From assembly GCA_965153355.1 (NCBI GenBank), contig OZ231127.1, positions 34,038,001-34,102,000 on the forward strand: 64,000 nucleotides of DNA. Direction: 5' to 3'. The notes under the pieces were generated by a model. It did no database searches and had not been told where the DNA came from. It worked only from the letters and a program-made list of their open reading frames with translations. The stretch is from Flaccisagitta enflata. Taxonomy: Eukaryota > Chaetognatha > Sagittoidea > Aphragmophora. How positions within the stretch are numbered: position 1 is the first letter of the stretch; the number at the start of each line of letters is the position of its first letter. Shown in pieces: positions 23,764 through 35,606 of this stretch. The translations under genes were made by a program, and so were the position numbers.

Positions 23764-24339
23764 TCAGATATTTTCTAAAGTTTTGGAAGCTATGTGAACA
23801 GAAAAAGTGCTAAATATGCTCAAAAATGCTTGATTTTTGGAAAAAAAAATGACTTTTATCAAAATTTTGCATTCAAATGATTTAGTCTGATGTTGTTTTA
23901 GGTAGCCAAGACATCCTAGATGATAGTTCTTGGGGTCCCCAGAAACGGTTTTTTGGTTTTTCTTTTGGGGGCTATGTAGAGGGGGGTGATGTGTGCATGG
24001 TAGATCAGCAGATTTGCAACTGTACCTTTTTGTACTACAATTTTTTTTGCAACCACATTTTACAAGATCGCGGAAGCTTAGTGCAACTTCAGCAATAGTT
24101 ATCCAAACTGGCTGCAACTGATTTTCCTTCTTTTGCCAACCAAACAAAGAGGCAGAGGGTAATGAACCATGATCATCAAAAGATGTCACCCAAATTCCAG
24201 TTTGATACACACTTCTTTTTATGTGCTGGATAAGTGCATTTTTTGTTGGTGGAAGATTCTCCATGCTTTGATTTTTTTTGCAAAAAATCTCTTTTCTAGC
24301 ATCATTAACTTTAAGCAAAGGTGATGACTTTATGTACAT
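23764..24339 (-). pseudogene. C-terminal ORF remnant of a mobile-element protein (Cys-rich)
   Basis: An open frame of 191 codons on the minus strand of the large element. Its useful part reads PVWITIAEVALSFRDLVKCG, then CKK.C and C..ADLPCT spacing. This is the L..C.CKK..C...C.C....L.CT cysteine pattern that I recall from repetitive ORFs of many invertebrates, found downstream of an HAFTGCDTTS block. The right end of the frame runs into inverted-arm sequence that is not coding. The upstream side is cut by a MITE at 24347, so the protein is broken. Family assignment is from memory of the pattern, not from a search. Confidence 0.5.
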
Positions 24340-24346
24340 ATATATA

Positions 24347-24757
24347 CTACGCGAATCATAAAAAAAGCCGCACTTTTGAATGACAATTTATCATATTAAA
24401 TTTCAAAATAATTAAACAAAATCTTAGACCATTTTAAAGATCTCAAAAAGAGCTTTCATTTGGCTCCAATCTGGTATTTCTAGCTTTTTTTGTTTAGAAA
24501 TGGCATAAAAAAAAGTGAAAACATTCCCACTTTTAGTTATGCAATCCTATTGAAAAATGAGCATTTTTGCAAAATAGAGGTCCACTTTGGCAAGCTCTAT
24601 CTCCTAAACGGTTTAAGATACAGACCTGGGGTTGGTCTAGGATGAAAGAAAATTCAAAAATCTTTAAAATCAGTTGAACAAAAAAATTTTGAATTAATTT
24701 TTTGTGTCTTTTTCACTCAGCTACAAAAGGGTGCGGCTTTTTTTTTGATTCGCGTAG
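24347..24757. mobile_element. 411-bp TA-flanked MITE (CTACGCGAATCA ends), copy 1
   Basis: TA at 24345-24346 and 24758-24759; ends CTACGCGAATCATAAAAAAA and TTTTTTTTGATTCGCGTAG. It is the same length as, and inverted relative to, 54698-55108. It interrupts the coding remnants of the large element. Confidence 0.87.
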
Positions 24758-24823
24758 TAACAAACCTTTAAGGTGTTTCTACCTCTTTTGAATCATCCTC
24801 AATAGACAGAAATGGTTCAACTG

Positions 24824-25369
24824 TCAGATTCGCAAATGTTTCTGTTGCTTCATCAAATGTCTTCCAAGTATTCCAGGCTGTTTTTTTTTTCCCTTGCTGC
24901 GGAATGCAGATGTGGTATCTAAACCAGTGAATGTGTGAGAAAAAAGAAAAGCTTTAGCTCTAGACTCACCTAGCTGGTTGTACATAGTTCTGATACTAAT
25001 GTATTGCATGTATTTTCCTGCTCCATATTCAACCCACACATCATCAACTTGAGCTGCTATTTTTAAGAAAAGTCCAACAAGAATGACAATGACGTCTGAG
25101 TCAACTGTTTTATGCAAATTTTTGCATGTTATTTTCAATCATGTGCTTGAGGTGGAACATCATTCTTGTATCAGCTTCTTCATGGTAGCATTGTGGCATG
25201 GAGACATCCTGATTAGATCGGATTTCAATATGGTTATGATCATTGATTTTTCCTCAGGAAAGGTGTGACAGCTGACTGCACTAGTGAGGAAAGAAAATAG
25301 TTCCTCTTTATTGGTGTCATCTTTCAGGAAATCTTGCCAATTACTTGGCAGTTTTGTTGAGGCAGCCAC
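24824..25369 (-). pseudogene. mobile-element protein remnant (DSDV.. and HTFTGLDTTS blocks)
   Basis: Two minus-strand frames read in order. The frame from 25369 begins with LPSNWQDFLKDDTNKEELF and ends near MSPCHNATMKKLIQE. The frame from 25138 has TVDSDVIVILVGLF, VWVEYGAGKYMQYISI, and HTFTGLDTTSAFRSKGKKK. These match, in order, the spaced blocks of a widespread invertebrate repetitive ORF (LP.NW..FL..D.NK.ELF, then D.DV..L, then HAFTGCDTTS.F.GKGKK). The D-x-DV block resembles the acidic core of PIN/FEN-like nucleases, but that is inference. A frameshift near 25140-25160 and a Cys-to-Leu change in the GCDTTS block mark decay. Confidence 0.55.
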
Positions 25370-25765
25370 TTTTCGAGGGATTCCTTTTAATTTTCCTCAT
25401 TTTACTCTGGTGTCAGTCTTCAGACTGTCTTTCTTGTAAAGGTCGCAAACAATATGCAATCTCTGCACAGGACCTAAACATCTGGTCACTTATGGAATGA
25501 AGACCGTTTCTGAATACTCAGCAAATATGGTAGCTGTTCCTGCCTTCAACATATGCACAATTGCTGCCCCATCAATATTTTACCTTGAAAGGCGTTGGGA
25601 ATGCTCTCAAGCTCATCATGGCTTATGAGTTTGACAATCTCAGATTTCTTTGCTGGAAGGTGTAGCTTCCCAAAGTCCGATAGTGATGTTGCATATGATT
25701 GTATTCACTAGCAAAAAAGTCAACTAAGTCTCCAGGTCTGCTTTGCAGTGCTAATAGCATCTTAC

Positions 25766-25769
<4 letters not shown>

Positions 25770-25822
<53 letters not shown>
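25770..25822. repeat. (CT)n microsatellite
   Basis: About 26 CT units at the inner edge of the right inverted arm. Confidence 0.97.
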
Positions 25823-25826
<4 letters not shown>

Positions 25827-26369
25827 CAGTCACCTGCAAGCGTTTTGTCAGTCTGTTGGCCTGTCCGTTGGTCCGTCCATTGGTTCATCCATCCGGCACA
25901 AAAACAAAAAACAAAAGTTTTTAAAAAAAAAAAGTTGTTTCCAGGGCTTTGTATCTTGGCAAATTAGATCATTTCCAGTTGATTTGACCCCCCTTTCAGA
26001 GAACTTTTTTTTCGAAATAATTTTTGGATAAATTTGGGGGAACCCGACCCAAAAATTTCTAAGTTTTTGAAAAAAAAATTTTATCTACAGGACCTTGGAT
26101 TTAGGCAAATTAGGTAATTTCCTATTGTTTTGACCCCCCTTTGGAAGATACTTTTTTGAAAAAAATTTTCTCAACGGGCTTTTTTGGGGGCCCCTAGGGA
26201 CCCCCGAAGGGCCCGTATATGAGGGCACCCCTTCTGAATCTTTCATATACATCATGAGGATTATGTAAAAAAAAATTCACACTTTGGTCCGGATTTGCAG
26301 TGATCACTGTATATATCTTGCAGAGCTATCCCACTATTTATTTCTAGCAAGTTTGGGCTGTAGTATGTA

Positions 26370-26470
26370 AAACCCAACCGCCCCTAGCCCTGACGCTTGC
26401 CCAATCCCTAACCCTAAAACCATCCCCAACACCATCCCTAACCCTAACTCTCAACCCAAACCCTGAATAG
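26370..26470. repeat. short telomere-like CCCTAACCCTAA patch
   Basis: CCCTAGCCCTGACG, AATCCCTAACCCTAAAACC and similar; much degraded. Confidence 0.6.
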
Positions 26471-26743
26471 AAAACCGCTTAAAAAGACAGCAATTCAGAT
26501 CATACAGCTTTTCTTTACAGGAAGGAATGATCTGGTTTCACATTCTTAGTCCGTTCCTCCTTAAGTCCATCCGTCTGTAAGTCGATGCGTCACATTACTA
26601 TTGAATTGTGAACGGCTAAGATGGACCAAAGGAGCAGCGGACCAATCGAGCGATGAACCAAGAAACGAACGGACCAAAAGATCAACTGACTGTTGTGAGG
26701 AAAGGGGGGCTCAAGAGGGCCTGTTGATGAGGCGCGGTATCAG

Positions 26744-27013
26744 TCCCCCCCCCCCCCCCCCCCCCCCGGCGCTAGGATTTCTCTGCATGTCCCTGCTTGA
26801 TTATGTAATGTAAACTTTCATTAGATGGCGTTTAACATAAAGGAAAATTCAGAATTGTGTGGATGACCCATTTTGCCTCATGTGATCCACTTCATATATC
26901 TCTACCTTTCTACAGAAACAATTTTATTTATCATCATAGTCACTTTAAGTCTTGACTTTAACAGTATGTCAAAATCTGCAAAATTGTTGTCTACCCCCCC
27001 CCCCCCCCCCCCC
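26744..27013. repeat. two long poly-C tracts
   Basis: C-runs of about 23 (26744-26766) and about 19 (26994-27013), with ordinary DNA between. Confidence 0.9.
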
Positions 27014-27975
27014 ATTGCAAACCAAATTTCAACCACATCATCTTTTTTTTAACGTTCGTTTCCAGGTACAAAAATGAAAAGTAGAATTCGGCGATTTTTT
27101 AATGTTCGGGTAATTAAAGGGACAAGTTGATTTCTAATAATATTAAGTGGGTAACTGTCAAATGATTTAATGCGGCGATAAAAGAACCCCCGTGATTTGG
27201 TTCCCAACATCCGAGGTTTACGTCGAGCAAAAGCGTTCTCAAATCACTTGAAAACATGGCCGTTGGTCTGTCCGACCGTCAGTTCGTCGTTGCCTTATCT
27301 GGCTTTTGTACGGTTTTACGCACACGGCGTCATTTTGTCGTTCTGTGCTTCACACGATGCAAGAATTTATCCAGTCAGTCTGACAAGCTCATGGATGGTG
27401 TTGGCAGTTATGCTCCAGGGCAAATGCCTGAATGGTAAATGGGTGAAATTGAAAGTTGGACAACATTATTACTCCAAACTAAGTCAAGGACAAAAGGTGT
27501 TAATGGTGTTTAATCCGGACTGATCACAACTATCTATAATTCATCTTCACCGCCTCCCAGTTCCCACCAACACGCGATTTTATTCTTTTCTTTTTTGTTT
27601 TGTATACGGCCTTTTTTCGTTTTCATCATGATCTACTACACAGCCTCGATCACTGACGTATCTCTGAGCCGGTATAACTCTTAAAATAATTTTGATTCGG
27701 CCTCTGATCTATGACTGGCAGATTTTCTTCATCCGTCTTGATTGATCCATGCCTTTTTTCCTTTGAAGGTATGAAACCGCCTGGTTTGAAATTGAACACT
27801 GATTTTTCATTTCAGCATTTGCTCTCTATGCATGTTTAGGGCAGCGGCCTTGAAAGTGGGGGACGTAAGTAACGTCATCTGACGACTTCTGTATCTGACG
27901 CGCAGAAAACAGTATTCCACTCGACATGCCGGGACGAAATCTTCTTGAATAAGAACTTTAATGAGATGTGTTTTA
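27014..27975. other. apparently unique non-coding DNA
   Basis: No exon I can defend. There are GT/AG-like pairs near 27838-27905, rejected below. Confidence 0.4.
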
Positions 27976-28747
27976 CAGTATGTTTTTTTTTTTTCGTTTG
28001 TAATATTCTATGACAACGTAATTCTTAAAGTAGTTGAGATAATTGATTTCCACAAAAAGTTTTTAAAGGGTATGGTAGATGCATTTTGTGTTATTCAATT
28101 GCCAGAACTTTTTTACAAAATATTAATCTCTTGAACATGTTTGGAACTAAATGTCATCATGTTCAAATTATTTCTTTGCAAAAACTTGTCAATTGGACTA
28201 TTTACCTTTAAATTACTCTCATTACTAAACGGTTTGAGCTACTGACACCGGATTGGTCTCAGATGAATGATTTTTTGAAGTATTTTTTAGGAAAACTTCA
28301 TTTGAAAGGCTCATGTGATATTTTTGACGATTGTGTGAACAATGAATCAACTCCTGATCAAAATTTTGATTGAGAACCGGCTTTTTTTAACACCTAGTGT
28401 GGCGTACTATTAAAAAAAAGTTTTTCTCATTGTATTTCTTAAAATTACTGTAAATTAGCTTTGATTTGAGACCAATCTGGTATTTATAGCTCAATTCATC
28501 CAGAAATAAGATCAACTCAAACAAAAATGTTCAGCCAAAAACCTAAAATAATGCTGTTTTTTTCCTGTTTTTGATCGATACTTCTGCTTGTGTCATGAGG
28601 TTCAGATTTTTGTAAAAAATCCTGGAAGTTAAACATCATAAAATGCATCTACCATATCTTTCAAGAACTTTTTACAGAAATCAATTATTTTAACTACTTT
28701 AAGAGTTACATCGTCATAGAATATTACAAACGAGAAAAACCATACTG
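27976..28747. mobile_element. TA-flanked foldback MITE (772 bp)
   Basis: TA at 27974-27975 and 28748-28749, ends CAGTATG and CATACTG, with inverted arms of about 120 bp (TTTGTAATATTCTATGACAA and its inverse TCGTCATAGAATATTACAAA). No coding capacity. Confidence 0.85.
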
Positions 28748-28749
28748 TA

Positions 28750-29505
28750 TGATCGCTTATCGGTCATGGGTTATTTACCCGGCCATGGTACCACAATTTG
28801 AGACTTGGTAGTGGTCTTACATGCTCTTCTTGAATGAATGTCTTACTCCTGATTGTTTTTTTTCGCTGCAAGGTATTTCGCGATTCCACTTAAAAATAAG
28901 AACTGAAGAAAAATAGAATAAAATCTGTTTTGATCAGTACTAGGCCACCTACGAACAAATGACTCCCTTGTTTATTTTTTTTTTCTATATCAACGGAAAA
29001 AGCTGGAATTAGGAACAGGTTAATTCCTTTTCGGAAGTCAATGTGATCTCAATTTAGTTTATGTTATTTATGGCTGTTGGCCTCTTTTTTTTCACTACTG
29101 ATGGGCTGTTTCCTTTTTTATTCCGCCTACTACTTTATTTGACGCTTGTGACACTAAATTTGCTGGATTAAAGAAGGTGAGTGGCCGGTGAATTCTGGTG
29201 ATAAGGTGGCAATTTGAAGATAACGGGTTATTAACGGGCACTTTTTTTCGTGGTGGTGAGAAGCAGATCATTTGTTGCATTGTCTATCACATATTGATAA
29301 CTCATATTGACAACTCAATCATATTTGGAAGTCCAATTTTTGAACAGAACGACTAGATCAACAACCAACGATAAGCTGTACTTCATGCACATCGATCTTG
29401 AACGTAGAGCAAAGTTATCTTTGTAGATGCTACTGAACGATTTTGCTTTTGCTTAATGCATCTGTGAGCGTCGCTTTTTGATGGAAGCATCGATTTCATT
29501 ACTCA

Positions 29506-29510
<5 letters not shown>
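28750..29510. other. AT-rich non-coding DNA
   Basis: No repeat or exon recognised. Confidence 0.4.
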
Positions 29511-29566
<56 letters not shown>

Positions 29567-29630
29567 AGAGAGAGAAAGAGCAGAGAGAGAGAGCAGAGCA
29601 GAGAGAGAAAGAGCAGAGAGAGCAGGGAGA
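29511..29630. repeat. (GA)n with GAGCAGAGAGA units
   Basis: (GA)27 or so followed by interrupted GAGCAGAGAG units. Confidence 0.95.
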
Positions 29631-30059
29631 TGGACGAATACCGAAAGAAAGTGGTACAGAAAGACAAAATAAGAACGAGGAGAGACAGTTTACAGTAGAG
29701 GTGTCGACACGGGGGTTTAAATGAGATTAAACTGGTACAAATGAATAGATGGGCAAAGATTTATTTGGTTACGAATCTTTTTTTTACTGGGGGAGTTGCA
29801 GCTGCCGTCAATTATTAGCAAACAAACAAGAAAATCAAACGCCCAACAAACATTCTCCTCCCCTTTAAAAAGTCGGCTCGTTTATTTGGCACGATTTACA
29901 TAAAAAAGCTGAGTCTCGTGCGTTCTATTATTAGTAACCCAAAATGATATTTTCTATTTTAAGATGACCGACGTCCAAGTCTTAATCCGACAGATAGTAA
30001 TACCTCATGATCGTAGTCCTTAGGTTGGGACTCCTCTTAAAACATCAATAGTCTATTGA

Positions 30060-30062
<3 letters not shown>

Positions 30063-30117
<55 letters not shown>
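30063..30117. repeat. (GA)n microsatellite
   Basis: About 27 GA units; the flanks 29631-30062 and 30118-30990 show no gene or repeat I recognise. Confidence 0.95.
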
Positions 30118-30119
<2 letters not shown>

Positions 30120-30989
30120 AATGTGGACACTGTCCGTCAAAGACAGAGACAGAAAAACACAGAAACTTAGACAAAAAGAAAGACAGAAGACGGTTTAAAA
30201 TGAGCGAGATGGAGAAATTGAAGAACCCGAGCGTAGTTGGGACCAAATCTAATTAGACATTTTAGCTACACAATTCCAATGTTTGTTTGTTTATCACTTT
30301 CTCTACCGGAAGTAGACGGGCCAAGGAGATATTTCTATTTACAGATAATTGACAGAGAAATTCCTCAACAAACAGAAAAAGAAAAAAGATTGATCCAGAT
30401 CAAAATTCCAATGTTAAAAGCCAAAAGGAGAAAAAAATGACCACATGCCAACAATATTAGTAAAAACTTTTCATATTCCTGTTAGAAATTTGGTTCATAA
30501 ATTCAATTGAAAAAAAAGAGACTAGTAGCGAGCATGACGCTGATGAAGCCTGAAAAAGATTTATTCTTTTTTAGAATAAGAAACCTGTTTTGGGGTCTTG
30601 TAAATTAATATCTCGTGGAGGCATTTCCCTCCCAAACCATTTTGCTTGTATAAACGTCGCCGTGATTTTGGGCTATCATTGCGTCTTGATCAATCTCATA
30701 CGTCATAGATTTATTGCTCAATAAAAAAATCAGGAGAAATATTGAAAAAATAAAGTGGTTCGACCCGTGCGAGCAAAAACAATTGAACCAAGAACTGTAC
30801 TGTATTTAATCAAATCCTGCACGAACGGATCTCAAGATACCAATAGGTTTGATATGTTATAGGCATCATTGCGAACATAATAGATAAAAGAAAACTTGTT
30901 GAACAAACCCTGTATTTGTATCTGTTACAGACGGAATTCTGCTGCTGATAGGTCCATTAGAACGGGGTTCATCTAAACTGTAAATCCCT

Positions 30990-31200
30990 GAGAGGTCAGA
31001 TTTCAGGCCTGAGAGGTCACATTTCAGTCCTAGAAGGGTCCGGGGGAAAACAGACGAACAGACAAACGGACAAATAGACGAATAGACGAATGAACGAAAG
31101 TCCCCCTGTGTTCTACAGGACTTCGTCCCCTTCAGGGCCACTGCCCTGCTTCCTCTCACTCCAATACACCATCATGCAAAGCGAGGCAACGGGTATCGCT
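30990..31200 (-). repeat. folded-end module B with 22-nt array and degenerate tetranucleotide run
   Basis: CTGAGAGGTCAGATTTCAGG units, a GACAAACGGACAAATAGACG run, then CCTGTGTTCTACAGG, GTCCCCTTCAGGGCC and GGCAACGGGTATCGCTGACC. Same order as 47100-47400. Confidence 0.65.
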
Positions 31201-31549
31201 GACCACATATTGCCCTTGGGAGACTGAATGAAATGTATTGTAGAGATGAATTTTCCCATTTTGCTTTGGGGCTTCGTTTAAAAGTTGAGCCATTTCATTT
31301 CCAACTAAGAACGGGCTAATTTTTTAGGGCACGGCAATCATTGGCATTACTTTTCTAGTCATGATTCATTGAATCATTATTCATTTTTGCCACGCAGGTC
31401 CATGAAAGCTACTTTTCGGTCCATCCGTCCGATGATCCACCAGTCCATAGGTCACATTTGGTTATTCTCGCATTTTTGGCGTCAACGCTCCTGGAAAATG
31501 GCCTGACTAGACTCCTACATAACTCACCATCATACGGCTACGGTTTAGG

Positions 31550-31819
31550 CACCATCCATTCAAACTACCGCCAGGTGGTTTTGAGTAGTACTCTGGATTT
31601 TTGGCTTGTTTTCACTCTGGATGGGCTTCCTGAACTAGGAACCAGCTTCAAAGAAATCTTTCTTAAGGTGCCTCTTGAAAAAAAAAGTCCAAAATTGATA
31701 ATATTTCTTCATATTCTGCATTCAGAATTTAAAGGGCTAATAGAAAATATTCTGTGTAAACAAGCAGAAAATCCAGAGTACTACTCAACACCACCTGGCG
31801 GTAGTTCGAACGGATGGTG
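31550..31819. mobile_element. short foldback element (~270 bp)
   Basis: The left arm CACCATCCATTCAAACTACC.. (31550-31602) is inverted at 31768-31819 (..GGTAGTTCGAACGGATGGTG). Similarity continues inwards to about 80 bp per arm. The 169-codon frame across it is a palindrome artefact. Target duplication not resolved. Confidence 0.75.
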
Positions 31820-31993
31820 TAGGGTTGTCGTTGGAACGGTCTTGTTATTTTGCATTTTGGTCACTGTTGTTAACCGTGTTTGTCAGATTTCTCTGTCCAT
31901 CGGTCTGTCAGTATCTTCGAAAACGACTCCTCCCCCTTTGTTGGACTTATTGTGTGCGCGTGTGTGAGTGCTACGTGCTAGCGTGTGTGTCCG

Positions 31994-32027
<34 letters not shown>

Positions 32028-32030
32028 CTT
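31994..32030. repeat. (CT)n microsatellite
   Basis: About 17 CT units with one TTT interruption. Confidence 0.95.
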
Positions 32031-32696
32031 CTTATGACTTCTGAACTCCCGCGCGACAGAGGGACATCTACCGAAATAAGTTGATTCCTTTTTAACAAAG
32101 AATGGTTTGTTTTATCCAAATGATTTGTGCATAAATCTTAATTTGAAATGAGGAAGGGGACACTTTGATGTGAAAGCTCAACAAGCTCGTTGGCATAAAT
32201 GGCAATTTGTTTCGCGTAAGGCGATCTGTCTTATTAAGTTATAATACTACCTTACGTCGAAACTTGTAAGACATGTGTTGTGTACGAGCTTTGTTTATCT
32301 CTTTTTTTATTTCCAAGAACTGTCAAAATGCCTTTAGAGCAGTTGTTAGAAATGTATGTCCGTCCGTCTTTAGGTATGTGTGCTTTTGTCTCTTTTGCGT
32401 GCTTTTGGCTTTTTCTCTTCTTCGATTATTCAATGCCGCGTCTTTTGTTTCTCGCCATTTTTTATATTGAACGCTAGATGGGTAACCATATGGTTGCGCC
32501 TTGTATTTTGTGCCATTTGTTTTTATTACGTAGGCGAACATACGTATCTCGTCTTTCGTATCATCCAATTTTTGGATTGATTGATTTTATTTATTTGCGG
32601 CATTGCTTCTTAAAGTGATTGATTGATTTTTCGTGATCGTTTGAATGCGCCCTTGGAATTCACTAATTTCAATAATCTCTCATCTTTTTATTGCAG

Positions 32697-32775
32697 ATAA
32701 ACTAATGAACGGACAATTAACGTTAATTTGACTTCGACAGACTGTGGGTTGAAACCAACGAAAGTGGGCCTAAAA
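32697..32775 (+). other. probable 5' UTR exon of the Gln-rich locus
   Basis: TCTTTTTATTGCAG precedes 32697 and CTAAAA|GTAAGT follows 32775, giving a 79-nt exon with stops in all likely frames. It lies just upstream of a second good acceptor (CCCCCTCTCTTCAG, exon from 33122) leading into the GC-rich coding region, so I read it as non-coding leader. Confidence 0.4.
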
Positions 32776-33121
32776 GTAAGTTTTATAGACGCGTGTTTGC
32801 TTTTATTATCGTTGTTTTTTATTTTGTCCTCCGGTCTGTTATTTTGTCTTTTGCCCTTTTGCATTTTTATCGCCGGATTTTAGTATGGTTTTTATCGCTT
32901 GCCCGATCAGCTTGCTATAGGGATGATATGGATGAATTTAATGGGATGGGCCGGGGCAGGGGCAGGTATTATCAGGTGGCATGGGCTCTGAAGAAGATGA
33001 ACATGTTGTCATGTGCTGTTTCTGTCCTTTATTGTGTCCTATCTCGATTTCATGTTATCTTTTGCGTTTGCTGATCACAATTAACGCCCACTTTCCCTTT
33101 CATTTTTCCCCCTCTCTTCAG

Positions 33122-34716
33122 TTGTTGAAATTTTTATGGAATAAACGAGACGATCGCCTTCCTATTTTCCAATCGGCCAACTTTCTTTCACCACAAGTCG
33201 TCAGTCAGATAGACGCTCATAGACAGTGCCAGTTGAAACTCGTGGGCGTAAATTATATTTCAACAATTTAAAAACGACTCGATTCTTTTCATCTTCGACC
33301 TCCGAAAGCGAAATTGGACAATGGCAGCCGCGCGTAACGACGACACCGTCTCGACTGCTTCAACGTCATTCCATCTCACGGTTTGAATCAGTGTCCGAGG
33401 TCGAATCGCTTGCGCGCAATGAGGAACGACATCACTGCGGAAATGGAAGGATGCCGGCGCCTTTTCGACGCCGTTTCTACTTGCACCGAAGGAACGAACG
33501 ACGACGACGCTGCCTGTGAATCGGATGGCGCTCGACACGGCCTTCGGGACATGGTCTACGACTATATCGTATGCAAGGCAAATGGCGCTGACTCGATGCC
33601 CGGCGACCCTCTTCGATTCGGGGCGCCTTCTTTGCGTCGAATCCGGCGCGAATGGGACTCCATGCGTTTCTTTGATCGTGAAAACTATCCAGAGGGTTTT
33701 CCTTCCAACGCCGACATCGAACGCAGTGCATAATGACATTGGGAATCGCAAAAGACCCGTCAACCACTCATGGAACAGTCTCCCCAACTGACACCCACGC
33801 CGCCCGTGACAATGTTAGCGCTCCGACTCCAATGCTAACGCCTTTCGCCAAACCCCGACGGATCCGAGCATCTACCACTTCCGGTCCCCGCGATGGTGCG
33901 CAACTCCAACTGGCGGCCAATTTTTAAATCTGCCGATCCAAAGAGGAGATGCCGTAACCATCAGTATCAGATTTGTCTGAAATTGAACTGGCGTGCGTCT
34001 CCGATGGAGCAAGCTGACGACATGCTTGCGGATCTCGACGACGCCGACGCTCTTGCAAGAGGTCATGGGATCATCAACGGATTGACGCCGCAGGAGAGGG
34101 CGAGGCGACGCTTCGTCGGCAGGAGTGCGGAGAGAGACAGATGGGGTTGGCAGTTGGAGGAGGAAATGCGATAAGGTCGCCGGTTGACTGACGATATGCA
34201 GCAGCAACAACGGGAGGAGGAACAGCGACAGCAAAATGAACAACAGCAGCAGCATCAATGCAGATGCAGCAGCAACAACTCCAACAGCAACGCCTGGACC
34301 TACCGACCAGAGCAGTGAAGCAAACGACGGCTCAACGGCAGCAGCATATGAGCTGCTGCAGCAGCAGCAGCTGCAGCAACTCAACAATTTTGTCAACAAG
34401 ATCCTGCAGCCGGGCGCCAATAACAACACGATCAGCTGCAACAACAGCAACAGCAACAACAACAAGAGCTGCGACAAACGGCAATGCAGCCGCACGAACA
34501 TCAACAACAGCGGCAAAACGATGCAGGAGAAAATACGCAACAGCAACAGCAGCAGCAACAGCAACCTCCACAGAACCCAGCGGTGGTAGAGGATCCTCCA
34601 GCTTCAAACAACCATCTTGTCGAAGCATGAACGAAGCCAGTGAGGAGACAGAAGAAGAGAGACAGCAACGCCTTGCAGATCAACGCCTGCGCATGATGAA
34701 GGAGCACATGCACTAA
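33122..34716 (+). pseudogene. Gln-rich protein gene with several frame breaks (decayed gene or indel-damaged assembly)
   Basis: A clearly GC-rich island in AT-rich DNA. ATG 33321 sits in a good context (ACAATGGC) and opens a short frame that stops at 33386. The next frame (33419-33733) gives MRNDITAEMEGC..VYDYIVCKANGAD..RRIRREWDSM and ends TAA TGA. 33733-33927 is a Ser/Pro/Thr linker frame. 33893-34174 gives NWRPIFKSADPKRR..NGLTPQERARRRF..LEEEM. 34190-34620 is Gln-rich in turn in all three frames. The last frame (34627-34716) ends ETEEERQQRLADQRLRMMKE-HMH. Each segment looks like real protein, but at least four frame changes are needed to join them. I have not joined or repaired them. Function unknown; the ETEEERxxRL style also occurs in some mobile-element proteins. 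Confidence 0.5.
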
Positions 34717-34750
34717 GGCTAACCATAACAAGACTTCATTCAAAGTCATA

Positions 34751-35029
34751 GGAAAGTTCTCTATCAGAGCGATATAACTCAAAATTATGTATACAGACAA
34801 ACCACAACAAAAATCTGGCCTTGGGACCTCTAGAAATTACCGCCGCCACCTCCCTTGCATCCCATAAGAAATGTACAGGAAGGATTTTTTCTTTGGGGCT
34901 TCCTATATTTTATCATGGGAAAGGGGGTGGGTGGCGGCGCCAATTTATAGGGGTTCCAAGGCTAAATTGTTTCCATGGACCATCTGTAAACACGATTTTG
35001 TACCATATCCCTCTGATAGAGAACTTTTC
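34751..35029. mobile_element. TA-flanked foldback MITE (279 bp) just 3' of the Gln-rich locus
   Basis: TA at 34749-34750 and 35030-35031; ends GGAAAGTTCTCTATCAGAG and CTCTGATAGAGAACTTTTC. The arms are homologous almost to the centre. Confidence 0.82.
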
Positions 35030-35606
35030 TATAACATCGCATAAATTGTTGTTAGACTATTATGTAGTTTCGTAGTTTAGTAAGGTCTTACTAAAACGTA
35101 ATGTTAGAAAATCATTTCAATGTTCAGGAAACGAGAAAAGCATCAGCATCGATTCTTAACTAGGTCTTCGACCATTGAAGTTTCCTCAAGGCAATAAGGT
35201 TGCACACAGTGGATGGTCTGGTGAATGCGCAACCGCTTAACCGGCCGTCAGACAAACTGACCTAGAGACATAAACCCATAACTTAATCGACCTGATTTGA
35301 CGCACATAAAGAATGTGATGAGTTGATCTTCATGGGGTTTCCCATCAAAACATAGCCTCTCACCATGAACTCGCCATTACTGTCATCCAGTCGGAATAAT
35401 TTGATTGTTAAACTTGATTCATTTCTTGAAGGAAGTGACCAGATCTCACCAAAGACCTGGTTCAGTGGCCTTCGTCCATTAAAGTTTCCCGAAGGAACCA
35501 ATGTTGGACCAATATACAAACCCTTCGTCTACAACGCAAAAGACGGAACCGTAAGTCAAGAACCAACCTTTATTGTAATAGGAATATGGTCATACACTTT
35601 TTAGTC

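Larger units (their letters stand above)
18665..26303. mobile_element. large long-inverted-repeat element (~7.6 kb), decayed
   Basis: The left arm 18665-19150 is inverted at 25830-26303, and the inner arm 19610-20110 is inverted at 23480-23970. The outer ends share TCACTGCAAATCCGGACC. The minus strand between 23764 and 25369 carries broken ORFs of a mobile-element protein. Later insertions include M2 (20115-20701), P3 (22809-22975) and a 411-bp MITE (24347-24757). No target duplication was found, so the termini may extend slightly. Confidence 0.7.

Noticed and set aside
27838-27950. A 25-nt micro-exon (TTTAG|GGCAGC..GGGGGAC|GTAAGT) and a following short exon
   Set aside because: The splice motifs are good but the coding content is too small to judge.
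31458-31967. 169-codon plus-strand ORF
   Set aside because: Most of it is the two arms of a foldback element.
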